A DNA stretch of 64,000 nucleotides. It comes from Adiantum capillus-veneris (lineage: Eukaryota > Streptophyta > Polypodiopsida > Polypodiales > Pteridaceae). Below are positions 54,061 through 64,000 of this stretch, one piece after another (the stretch's first letter is position 1; the number at the start of each line of letters is the position of its first letter). A program made the position numbers and the translations under genes. The notes beneath the pieces were generated by a model. That model was not told where the DNA came from, searched no databases, and saw only the letters and a list, made by a program, of their open reading frames with translations. The DNA lies in the NCBI GenBank assembly GCA_014529385.2, contig CM043954.1:91975747-92039746 (forward strand), given 5' to 3'.

Positions 54061-55490
54061 TCTTCTCTATGGCAATAGACAATGCGTTACTAACTCACTA
54101 CGTGAGAAAGTAATGTATGAATCTCATGCTCCTCTTTATGCGGGGCATAGAGGGATTCAGTCTACCCTAAAGGGGATTGATACATATTTCTATTGGCCTA
54201 CCATGAAAGCAAACATACAAGAGTATGTTTCTAAATGTGCGATATGCCAAAAGACAAAGTTTGATAGAGGGAAGCAACCTGGATTGCTTCAACCTTTGCC
54301 AATCCCTAATTCACCATGGGACAGCATATCCATGGATTTTATCTTTGGATTGCCTAAGTCTATCCATGGGAGTATGGGAATATGGATGATAGTAGACAGG
54401 TTCAGTAAACAAGCTCATTTTACACCTGTCAAAAAGACTATCAAAGCCCATCAAATGGCAACCCTCTTCATTTCACAAATCTTCAAGTACCATGGCTTGC
54501 CAGTGTCCATAGTGTCGGATAGAAATCCTAGAATGACCAGTAATTTCTGGAAGGGTCTCTTTGAAAATTTAGGGACAAGTCTAAACTTCTCTTCGGCCTA
54601 TCACCCACAAACTGATGGCCAAAGTGAAATAGCTAACCTAACAATTATGTTCTACTAAAAGCCTATGTAACGAAAGTAGATCAAAGGTCCCAATGGGAGA
54701 AGTACTTACCCTTAGTGGAGTATGCCTACAATAACACTGTACATACTTCCACGGGAAAAGCACCTTTTGAGGTAATTGAGGGAAGATCAAAAAGTCCCTT
54801 GCTACTTAAAGTACACGGGAAGATCTTCGCTCTGTAGATGAGTATAGTTGAGACCTACAAGAATCTTTCCAAAAGATTAAGGATGCTATCTCTATCTCAC
54901 AGCAAAGGCAAAAGGCTACTGCTGATAAGCACAGAAGAGGCCAAGCCTTTAAAGAAAATGATTGGGTCTTACTTAAATTTCCCAAGGTGCAATTAAGGCA
55001 CACGACGGGCAAGAATCCTACGAGACACCAAAAGTACTATGCTAAGTTAGCAAAAAGGTACTATGGTCCCTTCTCAATTCTTAGGCCAATCAATGAGATG
55101 GCCTAAGAATTGAGACACCAAAAGTACTATGCTAAGTTAGCAAAAAGGTACTATGGTCCCTTCTCAATTCTTAGGCCAATCAATGAGATGGCCTATCAAC
55201 TCAAGTTGCCCATCCATTGGCTCATAAAAAATGCTTTCCATGTGAGCCTATTAAAGCCTTACAAAGGAGAGACACCTCAAGAACCAACTATTAAAGACCC
55301 ATCGGAGATCGAGGACCAAGAAGAGGTGCTGCAGCCCGAGTCCATTCTCCGACATGAAGACAAGGTACTAAGAGGCGGTAAGACTATAGTTCAAGAATTA
55401 TCCTTTTGAAGATGCTAGATGGATGCAAGGCATACTATTAAAGGATAACCTAAACCTTGTCAATGCTTACAATGCTTCCCTAGCGTAAGC
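54061..55490 (+). pseudogene. R11 integrase and chromodomain (broken)
   Basis: Zinc end: HAPLYAGHRGIQSTLKG and CAICQKTK; core: SMDFIFGLP, VSDRNPRMTSNFW and HPQTDGQSEIAN with the catalytic Glu (54113-54658). After a frame change: LVEYAYNNTVHTSTGKAPFE, then [33 protein letters not shown] and the chromodomain region ([27 protein letters not shown]), ending DNLNLVNAYNASLA at about 55485. An 83-bp stretch is duplicated at 55022-55194. Confidence 0.87.
55022..55194 (+). repeat. 83-bp tandem duplication with fold-back junction in R11
   Basis: Units 55022-55104 and 55112-55194 are identical; between them is AAGAATT. The junction forms a perfect 16-bp inverted repeat, TCTCAATTCTTAGGCC (55072-55087) with its complement at 55100-55115. 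The 90-bp shift keeps the frame but introduces TAA at 55103. Confidence 0.93.
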
Positions 55491-55500
55491 AAATGTATAA

Positions 55501-56440
<940 letters not shown>

Positions 56441-56454
56441 AAAGTGACATGGAC

Positions 56455-56910
56455 CACCGTAGAAGCCTCTGGTGATGTGTATCCTGCTTGAAGGAGGTCT
56501 TCATAAGTGTTGCTTTCTTCTTTTTCCTTGTCTTTTTAGTGAAGGTGCTACCACTGGTTGGGATGTTTAGGACTTTGGACTTGGAGGAGCCTGGTGGTGA
56601 AGGTGGTGGGGTTTCATTTTTGTCTATTCACCTTCTTAGCCTTTCTTGACTGGAGCCTCTTGAGTTTCTTTCAGCTGCCTCTTGATAACTTGTACTTCCT
56701 CCATTGTGAAGAGATCTAAATTTTTCTGTTTAAGCACCTTTTTAGTTTCTTCATAGGCTCAGATGTAATGATCAAATTGATCATCTAGCGGTCTTGAGGG
56801 GCTTCCTCCGATCCTTGTTGGGTTTGGTACCCAATACTCCTCAAAGTCTCCTTTGTGCCCATTCTGCCTTAAACTACTTAATCAACCTCTTGATCAAGTA
56901 GCTAGTGCCA
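56455..56910 (-). pseudogene. R12 EYWVPNP ORF (unrecognised, broken)
   Basis: Minus-strand pieces read FEEYWVPNPTRIGGSPSRPL, DDQFDHYI, a stop, AYEETKKVLKQKNLDLFTME and EVQVIKRQLKET, then YEDLLQAGYTSPEAS. Every block has a counterpart in the same order in R7 (45300-45900), including the stop after DQFDHYI. The C-terminal YEDLL.AGYTS block is the best-conserved part. Function unknown. Confidence 0.6.
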
Positions 56911-56929
56911 CATATAATCTTGCAACATA

Positions 56930-57390
56930 CTCATGTACCCTGCTACTAGCTAGCTGGTCCGCCTCTTGATTTTGTTCTCCCTTGACATGCTTAAATTGGA
57001 CCTCTTCAAAGAAATTTAACATCTTTTTAATGGGAAAAAACCAATGCTTCAAGGAATATCTCTTTACCTTCCATTGGCTAACACTTTCTTGATGACCAAA
57101 AATGCATCATCTTTCACCACCACTAGCTTCAAAATGCCAAACTCCATGCACTGCTTCAAACCTAATTGAAGAGTGAGGTACTCCTATTGGTCTAGACATC
57201 TTCAAGATCATAAGCCTTCAAGATAAATAATTTTTTCTATGGGTCCTATATTACTACACCACCTCATGCCTTTTGTACTGCTCTTCTATATACACCATCA
57301 AACCATATAGTAAATGCCCCTTCCAAGTCTGGCTCCTCTTTATCTTCATCTCGTACCACCCTTGGATAAATTGGCAAGTCAACACTCTTA
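56930..57390 (-). pseudogene. R12 second RNase H (archaeal/plant type, broken)
   Basis: Minus strand: GAFTIWFDGVYRRAVQKA, GGVV, then YLTLQLGLKQCMEFGILKLV, VVKDDAFLVIKK and FKHVKGEQNQEADQLAS. This is the W.FDG...GGAG, E..AL..GL..A...GI..L and H.....N..AD.LA pattern of the extra RNase H of Tat elements. Several stops. Confidence 0.75.
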
Positions 57391-57416
57391 TTGATTTATA
57401 TATCTACTAAGTGAGA

Positions 57417-58488
57417 CTAACTATTGTGGTGAATCTTAAACTCAAACTCTTGCAGCTCTATCACCCAATTCATAGTTTGCTTCCCTGGCTTTAAATGCAA
57501 CACCACCTCTGGCAACATATTGTTAGACGTCAACACATAAAACTTACATACAATGAGATTCACTTTGAATTTCCTCCATGCAAAAACTAAAGCCATAAAC
57601 CCATTGTTCCACCTCAATGTATGTTCTCTTCAAGACTTATCACCTTGCTCTCAAAGTAGATAGGCTTATTGCTTCTTCCTACCTTCTGTAGCACACCGCT
57701 TCAATAGCCATTGTACCTACCATCATGGAAATGTTAACATCATCCTCTTGATTGGGAGGACACATTGTCGGAAATTGACACAAGATCTCCTTCACCCTAC
57801 CAAAAGCCTCTTGAGCTTCTTCATCCCAATTGAAAGCCATGAACCTGTCGAGCTCTCTTTTGAAGAGGATACACATACTACGACAACATCCAAAAACGTA
57901 TGACAGATAATTTAGATTATGCACAAATGACGCCAAACCTTGAGCATTAGAAGGAGGCTCCATCAGCAATAGAGCCTTGACCTTCTCTGGATCAGCTTCT
58001 ACCTCGTTTTGTGACACCATGTGACCCATCAACTATGCTCGAGGTTGCACCAACTTGCACTTCTTAGGGTTCAACTGCGCCTTCTTTGTCAAGCCTTTGA
58101 AAACATAGATTTAGCTTTGACAGATTCTCTGCTCTAGGGCTATAGCGTCCAATATCTTCCATAAACACCCTAATAAACCTGCCCAAATATGGCCCAAATA
58201 TCATGCTCATCCAGTCTTGAAAGGTAGCATATGCATTCACCAACCCAAATAGCATCTCGTGGTAAGCAAAACAACCCCATGGAGAGATAAAGGTAGTCTT
58301 CAGCTGATCCTCAAGCACGATCCCTATTTGGAAGTACCCTAAAAACCCATCCATAATTGGGTATCTTTCATGGCCTGCTATCTGGTTTAAATCCTGTCCT
58401 CAAACGATAATGGGTAGTGATTTAGCTTGGTACTGGATTCACTAGCTTGTAGTTGACACACACACTCTCCACTTCCTATTCTTCTTAG
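57417..58488 (-). pseudogene. R12 RT and first RNase H (broken)
   Basis: Minus strand: RKWRVCVNYKLVNPV (about 58480-58430), MDGFLGYFQIGIVLEDQLKT, FGLVNAYATFQDWMSMIFGP, then VFMEDIGRYS where the catalytic FxDD has Glu for the first Asp. Connection: MMGHMVSQNEVEADPEKVKA. RNase H end: PGKQTMNWVIELQEFEFKIH. Frame changes near 58355 and 58050. Confidence 0.85.
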
Positions 58489-58791
58489 TGTTGGAATTAG
58501 GGTTGCAAAGAAACGCACACAGCTTGGAGAAGATGAAGGAAGCTCAAGGCACACAATAGAGAATGTGTTACTTAGTGTGCAATGGAAAGATAGAAAGCCC
58601 TAGAGTGATGGGCGTATATACAATGCTCGGGGAGAAAACCTCCTAAAGAGGGAAAAAATGCCCCGGCGACCCTACTGTGTTCACACACATCACTACCACA
58701 TGTATATAATAACAAATCCCCTTGGAGTGATGCGGTGAACAAGAGCTGGCACATGAGTAAAGGGAAGTGACATGCCCTGAGGGCATGATCA
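58489..58791 (-). repeat. R13 3' LTR (about 303 bp)
   Basis: In minus orientation it starts TGATCATGCCCTCAGGGCAT and ends AATTCCAACA. The start holds an inverted repeat CATGCCCT-C-AGGGCATG. There is no partner LTR in the window, so the limits are inferred from TG...CA ends and the junction with R12. Confidence 0.6.
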
Positions 58792-59165
58792 ATCCACAAA
58801 GGGGAGTAAGCCCAAAGCTTTGTGGAAATCTTCAACCTTCTCACAAGAAAATGCCATTGTGAAAAGATCTGCAAGGTTGTCCTGTGTTGCACATAAGCCA
58901 AGCTGATCTCTCCTGTTGAGAGCCTCTCCCTGACATAGTGGTAATGCACCTCAATGTTCTTTGTGAGAGCATGAAAAATTGGGTTCCTCGCAACTGTCAA
59001 TGCGCTCTGACTCTCAGTGTAGATAGTGTTGGCAATGTCATGTCCAACACCCAAATCAGCCATAAGGTGTTTGAGCTATACACACTCAACCGTAGCTGTG
59101 AAGACTGCCCTGTACTCAGCCTCACAACTCGAAGTGGTCACAGTAGGTTGCTTCTTGCTCAACCA
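58788..59165 (-). pseudogene. R13 RNase H (broken)
   Basis: ADLGVGHDIANTIYTESQSA, LTVARNPIFHALTKNIEVHY and HYVRERLSTGEISLAYVQ match copia RNase H; the final block (EKVEDFHKALGLLPFVD) is in another frame and its TGA stop overlaps the LTR start. Confidence 0.85.
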
Positions 59166-59213
59166 TGATATACATGAACTACCAAGTATGAAACAAAAAC
59201 CACTTGTGGACAC

Positions 59214-60630
59214 TCACGTGTCAAAACAACCAACCCAATCTGAGTCTGAAAAAGCTTGTAATTCTGGTGGCAATGATCCCCGCTTGGGATAAAACAAGCC
59301 AAGATGTAAAGTGCCACTAAGGTAGCGGAAAATCCTCTTGACATCCTGCCAATGCTTAGACCCTAGGCTATGCATAAATCTGCTGTCCTGTGAGACTGCA
59401 AACTGAATATCCGGCCTCGTGTTGCAGACATAAATGAGGCAGCCAACATCAATTTGGTAAAGAGTGACATCAGCAGGATCACCAGCATCATGTAGACTCA
59501 ACTTCAAACCTGTTTCCATGGGAGTGGCAATAGGTTTGCAATCTTCAAGTCCAAACTTACATAGCAATGTCTCTATGTAACTTTTTTGACACAAGGCAAT
59601 ACCACCATCACACTTCTTAAACTTTATACCCAATTAATGATGCAACAACCCCAAATCTTTCATCTTGAAAGTAGCATGCAAATCAGCCTTAAATTCAGCA
59701 ATATGTTTCTCATTTGGTCCAGTGATCACCAAATCATCGACATAAAGAACCACAATGAGAAGTACATCACCCTCACGCTTTACATACAATGTGCTTTCTG
59801 TTGGACTGTTACAAAAGCTTTGTTTGACCAAATGAGTGTCAGCTTTCTCATACTAAGCATGAGGAGATTGCTTCAACCCATAAAAAGCCTTCTTACATCT
59901 TCACACTTTGTCCTCTTGTCCTTTTATGACAAAACCGCGAGGCTGCGTTACATAAACTTCCTCAAAATATGTCACCATTCAAGAAAGCAGTAACAATGTC
60001 TCATTGATGTACATCCCAACCAAAACGAGATGCCAATGCACATAGAAAATGCACAGTAGACATACGACAAGTGGGAGAAAAGGTCTCTTCATAATCTATG
60101 CCTTTTTGATGTGCATAACCCTTTGCAACAAGTCGAGCCTTATGGCGATCGATCTCACCATCCACCTTGCGTTTCAACTTGTAAACCCACTTCGTACCAA
60201 TGGCCTTTTTGCTAGGAGGCAAATCGCATAGAGTCCATGTGTCATTTTCTATAAGTGCATCATATTCTGATTGCATGGCAGCCATCCAAATTTTTGAATT
60301 CTGTGCTTCATCAAAAGATAGAGGCTCCTCAACATCATGTAAGCTAGACACAGCCAAAGCATAACAATCCGATGCATAAGATGCATCACAAGATCCTGAA
60401 CGAGTACGACTAGACAAAGGTGCATCCAATTTACTCTCACGCAAAGTGTGCACCAGCCATTTTGGCATACCTCTAGCCTGCTCATTTTTAGCCCTTTCCT
60501 CATCAAGTACATCATGTACATCTTCATTAGTAATAGGCTGATCTATAACATTTTCAGAAACCCCCATAGGCTTTACATTTGCCTCATTGGAACTTACATT
60601 CGTATTTCCACCACTGAAAAGAGGCAACAA
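59214..60630 (-). pseudogene. R13 reverse transcriptase (broken)
   Basis: IGTKWVYKLKRKVDGEIDRH, KARLVAKGYAHQKGIDYEET and FSPTCRMSTVHFLCALASRF (60001-60630); catalytic YVDD in VLYVDDLVITGPNEKH (59634-59831); LGIKFKKCDGGIALCQKSYI, TRPDIQFAVSQ and HWQDVKRIFRYLSGTLHLGL (59214-59633). Frame changes separate the pieces. Confidence 0.9.
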
Positions 60631-60636
60631 AGTGTC

Positions 60637-60915
60637 CTAAATGTCCTGTGAGCTTACATTACTGTCTCTAGTACATGACAGCAAGGGTTGAACAGAATCT
60701 TCCACAAAGAATACATCCCGTGAAACCAGAATACGTTTTGTTTGCGGATGAGACAACGTGTAACCTTTTCTTTCAGCATTATAACCAACAAAAATACATT
60801 TGACAGCCTTATCATCCAATTTTTTGCGTTGTGTTTGTGGCACCAAAGCATATGCCAAACAGCCAAAAACACGCATGTGCTCAATAGAAGGCTTTCTATC
60901 AGAGTCTTACCAAGC
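60637..60915 (-). pseudogene. R13 integrase C-terminal fragment
   Basis: SIEHMRVFGCLAYALVPQ, DDKAVKCIFVGYNAERKGY and LSHPQTKRILVSRDVFFVED are the conserved C-terminal end of copia integrase. Upstream sequence is lost. Confidence 0.85.
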
Positions 60916-60964
60916 ACCGAGCAAACTTTACCGAGCAAATACTAAAACCCAGCAAAATCTAGGC

Positions 60965-60968
<4 letters not shown>

Positions 60969-61047
<79 letters not shown>
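60969..61047. repeat. (AG)n microsatellite
   Basis: About 39 uninterrupted AG units. Confidence 0.97.
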
Positions 61048-61049
<2 letters not shown>

Positions 61050-61694
61050 TAGGAGAATAAATTATTTGTTGCCATATTCAAGTCAAGAGCAACACTTAAG
61101 TGAACACTAAATATCATGATTTTTTAACAAAAAAGTAATTCTCACATTTGGTTTTTTCAAGTACAAAACATGAACTTTAGCATGAATCTCACTCGTTGTT
61201 GATGAATGCATGAAGTGGTTTGTCGTTTCTCTAAACATTGTACCATGGATTGTGCGCCATGCTTTTTTCCTCCACCTCAATGTACATTGGCACTTCAATG
61301 AAGAAAAAATAAACACGTCGACTTAAATCAATAGACCTTAAAAATGCAAACAAAGTTGTTCCAAAATCAATGAAAATCGCATGAGTTTTTGACTTTACGG
61401 TTTTTAATATTGCAATTAACATACGTATCTTGAAAAAGATAAATCTAAGTAGGGGAAGATACTAAAAAAGTAGCATGTCCATGACCAAAAGAAATGGAAT
61501 GCTCAAGTGGTCGAACGATTCCCAACGGGAGATCTATTCTCTTCATCCACAACATCTGTAGAGGTCGAGGCCTCCTACATATCTTGCCCTCTAGACTAGG
61601 GATGAAGAAGAGGCACCTCCAAAACGAAAATCCACAAAAAGCAAATCGACAACCCACAAAATGAGCCGACCATCCGTCCTATATCTACCACTAT

Positions 61695-61866
61695 CCAAAC
61701 TGTGACCATATGTTTGTGTAGAGGCATCCATATTGGTGATTGCACAATCGATCAAAACTCACATGTAATGGGGATGTAGTCCAAACTCTGACCATATCCT
61801 CATGTAGAGGCATCCATTATAGTGATTGCATACTCGATCAAATCTGACACGCAATGGTAATGTAAT
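61695..61866. repeat. 86-bp imperfect tandem repeat
   Basis: Two units starting CCAAACTGTGACC (61695) and CCAAACTCTGACC (61781), sharing GTAGAGGCATCCA and ATCGATCAAA/CTCGATCAAA blocks. Confidence 0.85.
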
Positions 61867-62072
61867 CCCTTGAGATAGCTAAGCATCTATGATCTCTTGG
61901 TGCCTATGTACCAAACACACTACTCTCTAGGGAAAACAAATCATACTGAACAAAGTAAGCTCCGTGTGCCAATAGAGTATATCCATTAGAAACAACAGGG
62001 AAATTAGTGAATCATAGTGTAACATTTAATGGCCTAAAAACTTGTGTGTAGCGGAAATTAGCATGAACATAG

Positions 62073-63605
62073 TGGGCATTTCATTAGAATAGATTCCTAA
62101 TGAGAATTACAAGAGTGCTTGGGTGGAGAGAGCAACAAAAAGCATAATACCTAGTTAGATAGCATCAACAATACTTTCAAAAGAGAGAGAAATTAAGCTA
62201 TTGACAACATTTGAGGACCGGATTTTCATGGAGCCGGTCCCCCCTCCAAAAGGCTTTGTGTTATGGTTTCTCCCATCAAGACAGACATTGTACAATACAA
62301 TTCTTTGTGTTCCTTCAAGACTAGCTAGTGCAATGAAGATGAAAGATTCATGCACTAAGAAAAACACTTAGTAAACACAACTTTAATTATCCCCGTTCTC
62401 AAACCCAAGACCTCACACACCTTCAAAGATGGTGAGAGCTAGCAGGGTATGAGAGTAGATTGAGAGGAAGAAGGAGTATCTTACGAGAAAGACGTACATC
62501 TCCTCACATATTCACTCATATTAGCATAGCTTTAGCTAAGTAATTACCTTGGTAGAGGAGACGAGCATGCATTGAAGCTTGGCTCTTGGTTGGATTTGCA
62601 TACACAAGCCAAGAGTGTGTCGATGTAGGCTTCTATCACACAAGCTTGGAGTAGGTGATGAGCTCTCCATTAAAGCTTGGGAAGAGATAGTCTTCTCTTT
62701 CTTCACACATGAGATTGTGTGAGTGTGTGTGTGATAATGCCTTGCAAAAATCAGCCCCCCTCTCTCTCTTGGGCGAGCCCTCTTGCTATTTGCTCTTGCA
62801 AGCTCCCCATTGGACCTCCCCAAGTCAAGCCAATAGCTATTAAGCAGCATAAGTGATAGCCTTTTGACATGTGTCCCCCTTTCCCCTTTTGTGAGAGCTT
62901 TAGTTAATTTAATAATTAAACTAAACTCTCATTGGACCCCTTTGCCTCCTCGCCAATAGGAATCAGGCAAGCCATTGGGCTCCTGAATGCTCATTGGACC
63001 CCTTGGGAGACTGTCCAATAGTCTTCTAGAGGACTTAATTCTCATTGGTTCTTTTATTAAGTGTTTTTAAATTAATTAAACTAGATTTACTCTAGCCTAA
63101 TTCTCATTGGTCCACCTCCAAGGCCATCCAATAGGAATTGGGTACACCTTGTGGGCATCTGGCCTAGGGAGCTGACATGTGTCCCTCATTCCCTTTGTGT
63201 AAAGGGAGCTTGTGTGTGTGCGTGTGGCTTTATCTCTCATCCCCTAGAAGAAAGGCTCGCCCCCTCCCATGTAGGGATGTACAAAGACTTTTTTGGTCAC
63301 ACACAAAGCATACAATTCCCTTAAGGTTGACCTTTGGACACAACCTTTGAATTTTGGAACCTTAGCATTTTGGAAGTCTTAATGGGCTGAACCTTAGGGT
63401 CTTTTTAGCCCATTGTTGCACATGGATATTTTGCAGATGGCCCCCCCTTGGGATCCCTATTTTCCCTCCTTTGGATCCCTACTGTGGCCGGTCTGCTAGC
63501 TTAACCAATATTCTAGCTTTTTCTCCCCTAGTACTTCCTCATATTAAATGATCAGTTTAACATTAGAAAATCATTTAGGAGAATTAGATATTTATTATTA
63601 TGACA
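62073..63605 (-). repeat. R14 3' LTR (1,533 bp)
   Basis: Reverse complement matches the R11 5' LTR along its length. In minus orientation it starts TGTCATAATAATAAATATC after a purine-rich stretch (AAGAGAGAGGCAA). Ends ATGCCCA at 62073. It differs from the R11 LTR at many sites, so the two are not a pair from one insertion. Confidence 0.88.
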
Positions 63606-64000
63606 TTGCCTCTCTCTTGAAATCATAGTCGTCCTCGACTATGGTGTAGAGAAGATAAAACATATTCATGAGTCCTTTTCTTAGCCGGTAGAGGATCCCT
63701 ATGTTACCCTACCACATCATTCCATAATGGATGACTAGTCCATTTGGCGCTTGAGAGCCTGAGGCTTCCGCAAGCATGTCTACACAGTAGTCCTATCAGT
63801 CTTCCATAGTAGAGTGACAAGCTCTACTTGGTGTTTGGGAGACGTCGTCTCCGCAAACTTGATCTAAGCATGCATACTACTTCATTTTTGTGCACAATAA
63901 AGAAAAAGAGAGTCTTATAAGACAAAAAACTTTGTTCAATTTTAACATTTTGTACATTTGCTTACTCTTGGGAAGCATTGTAAGCATTGACAAGGTTTAG
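63606..64000 (-). mobile_element. R14: 3' internal end of a second R11-family element
   Basis: At the window edge, minus-strand sequence CTAAACCTTGTCAATGCTTAC matches the R11 end at 55449 and encodes the same NLVNAYNAS end of pol. About 350 bp of non-coding sequence follows before the LTR. The body lies beyond the window. Confidence 0.85.

Larger units (their letters stand above)
48516..55500 (+). mobile_element. R11: chromodomain Ty3/gypsy element, 3' LTR missing
   Basis: 5' LTR, tRNA-Met-type primer site, Gag, protease, RT, RNase H, integrase and chromodomain in order. The 3' end (about 55449-55495) matches the internal end of R14, which there continues for about 350 bp to its LTR; in R11 the match breaks at about 55500, so the 3' LTR is lost. 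Many stops and shifts. Confidence 0.9.
56455..58488 (-). mobile_element. R12: Tat-like Ty3/gypsy remnant with second RNase H
   Basis: Minus-strand order: RT, RNase H, a second RNase H of the plant/archaeal type, then an unrecognised EYWVPNP ORF. The second RNase H is a mark of the Tat lineage (including Ogre). The RT side is cut at 58488 by the 3' LTR of R13. No LTR or integrase seen. Confidence 0.75.
58489..60915 (-). mobile_element. R13: 3' half of a Ty1/copia element
   Basis: Minus-strand order: integrase C-terminal end (60915-60637), RT (60630-59214), RNase H (59160-58795), LTR (58791-58489). It is truncated at about 60915 inside integrase, next to an (AG)n tract; no 5' LTR. Confidence 0.85.
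60916..62072. other. Stretch without genes
   Basis: Begins with (AG)n at 60969-61047. No domain recognised in 61050-62072; small minus-strand ORFs here have no family resemblance. A two-unit tandem repeat lies at 61695-61866. Confidence 0.6.

Overview
The window is nuclear DNA of a land plant, almost certainly a large, repeat-rich genome. It is a nested pile of LTR retrotransposons of plant type. Primer-binding sites match plant initiator tRNA-Met (TGGTATCAGAGC) and tRNA-Asp. There are chromodomain Ty3/gypsy elements, Tat-like Ty3/gypsy elements with a second RNase H, Ty1/copia elements, a LINE remnant, a hAT transposase scrap and long microsatellites. I see no intact host gene, rRNA or tRNA gene. 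Nothing in the sequence fixes the species. Elements are called R1 to R14 below, in order of position.

Left part (1-26.2 kb). R1 (1-about 3500, +) is the 3' part of a decayed Ty3/gypsy element. R2 (about 3510-26218, minus) is a decayed Ty3/gypsy element with a tRNA-Asp-type relative (R8) elsewhere in the window. R2 is split by R3 (4862-19982, +), a LARD-like element with 3.7-3.8 kb LTRs and only gag and chromodomain scraps inside, flanked by the target duplication GTAAT. R3 is in turn split by R4 (9647-14964, +), a nearly complete Ty1/copia element flanked by ACTTT. This is three-level nesting, with the order of events fixed by the duplications.

Middle (26.2-48.5 kb). Copia fragments (R5, minus) and a gypsy pol remnant (R6, +) are followed by R7, an element of unknown class that was split by R8 (33609-45010, +; target duplication ATTAC). 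R8 is young: its two 959-bp LTRs differ at about 15 sites by eye. It lacks reverse transcriptase, RNase H and integrase. It has a 2.4 kb leader with seven 24-bp palindromes and a strong hairpin, a gag-protease frame, an unusual ORF with repeated W-I/V-P-K motifs that is also present in R2, and a captured fragment of a host DEAD-box RNA helicase next to its 3' LTR. A LINE remnant (R9, minus), microsatellites and a hAT scrap (R10) follow.

Right part (48.5-64 kb). R11 (48516-about 55500, +) is a chromodomain Ty3/gypsy element with a 5' LTR but no 3' LTR. Minus-strand remnants follow: a Tat-like element with a second RNase H (R12) and a copia 3' half (R13). R14 (62073-64000, minus) is the 3' end of a second copy of the R11 family, in inverted orientation.

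Nearly every coding frame carries stops, frameshifts or deletions. The elements therefore look non-functional alone; R8 and R4 are the freshest. The most interesting signals are the dyad-preserving palindromes and hairpin in the R8 leader, the W-I-P-K ORF shared by R2 and R8, the helicase capture, an unrecognised ORF shared by R7 and R12, and short LTR ORFs ending at consensus splice donors in R3 and R8.
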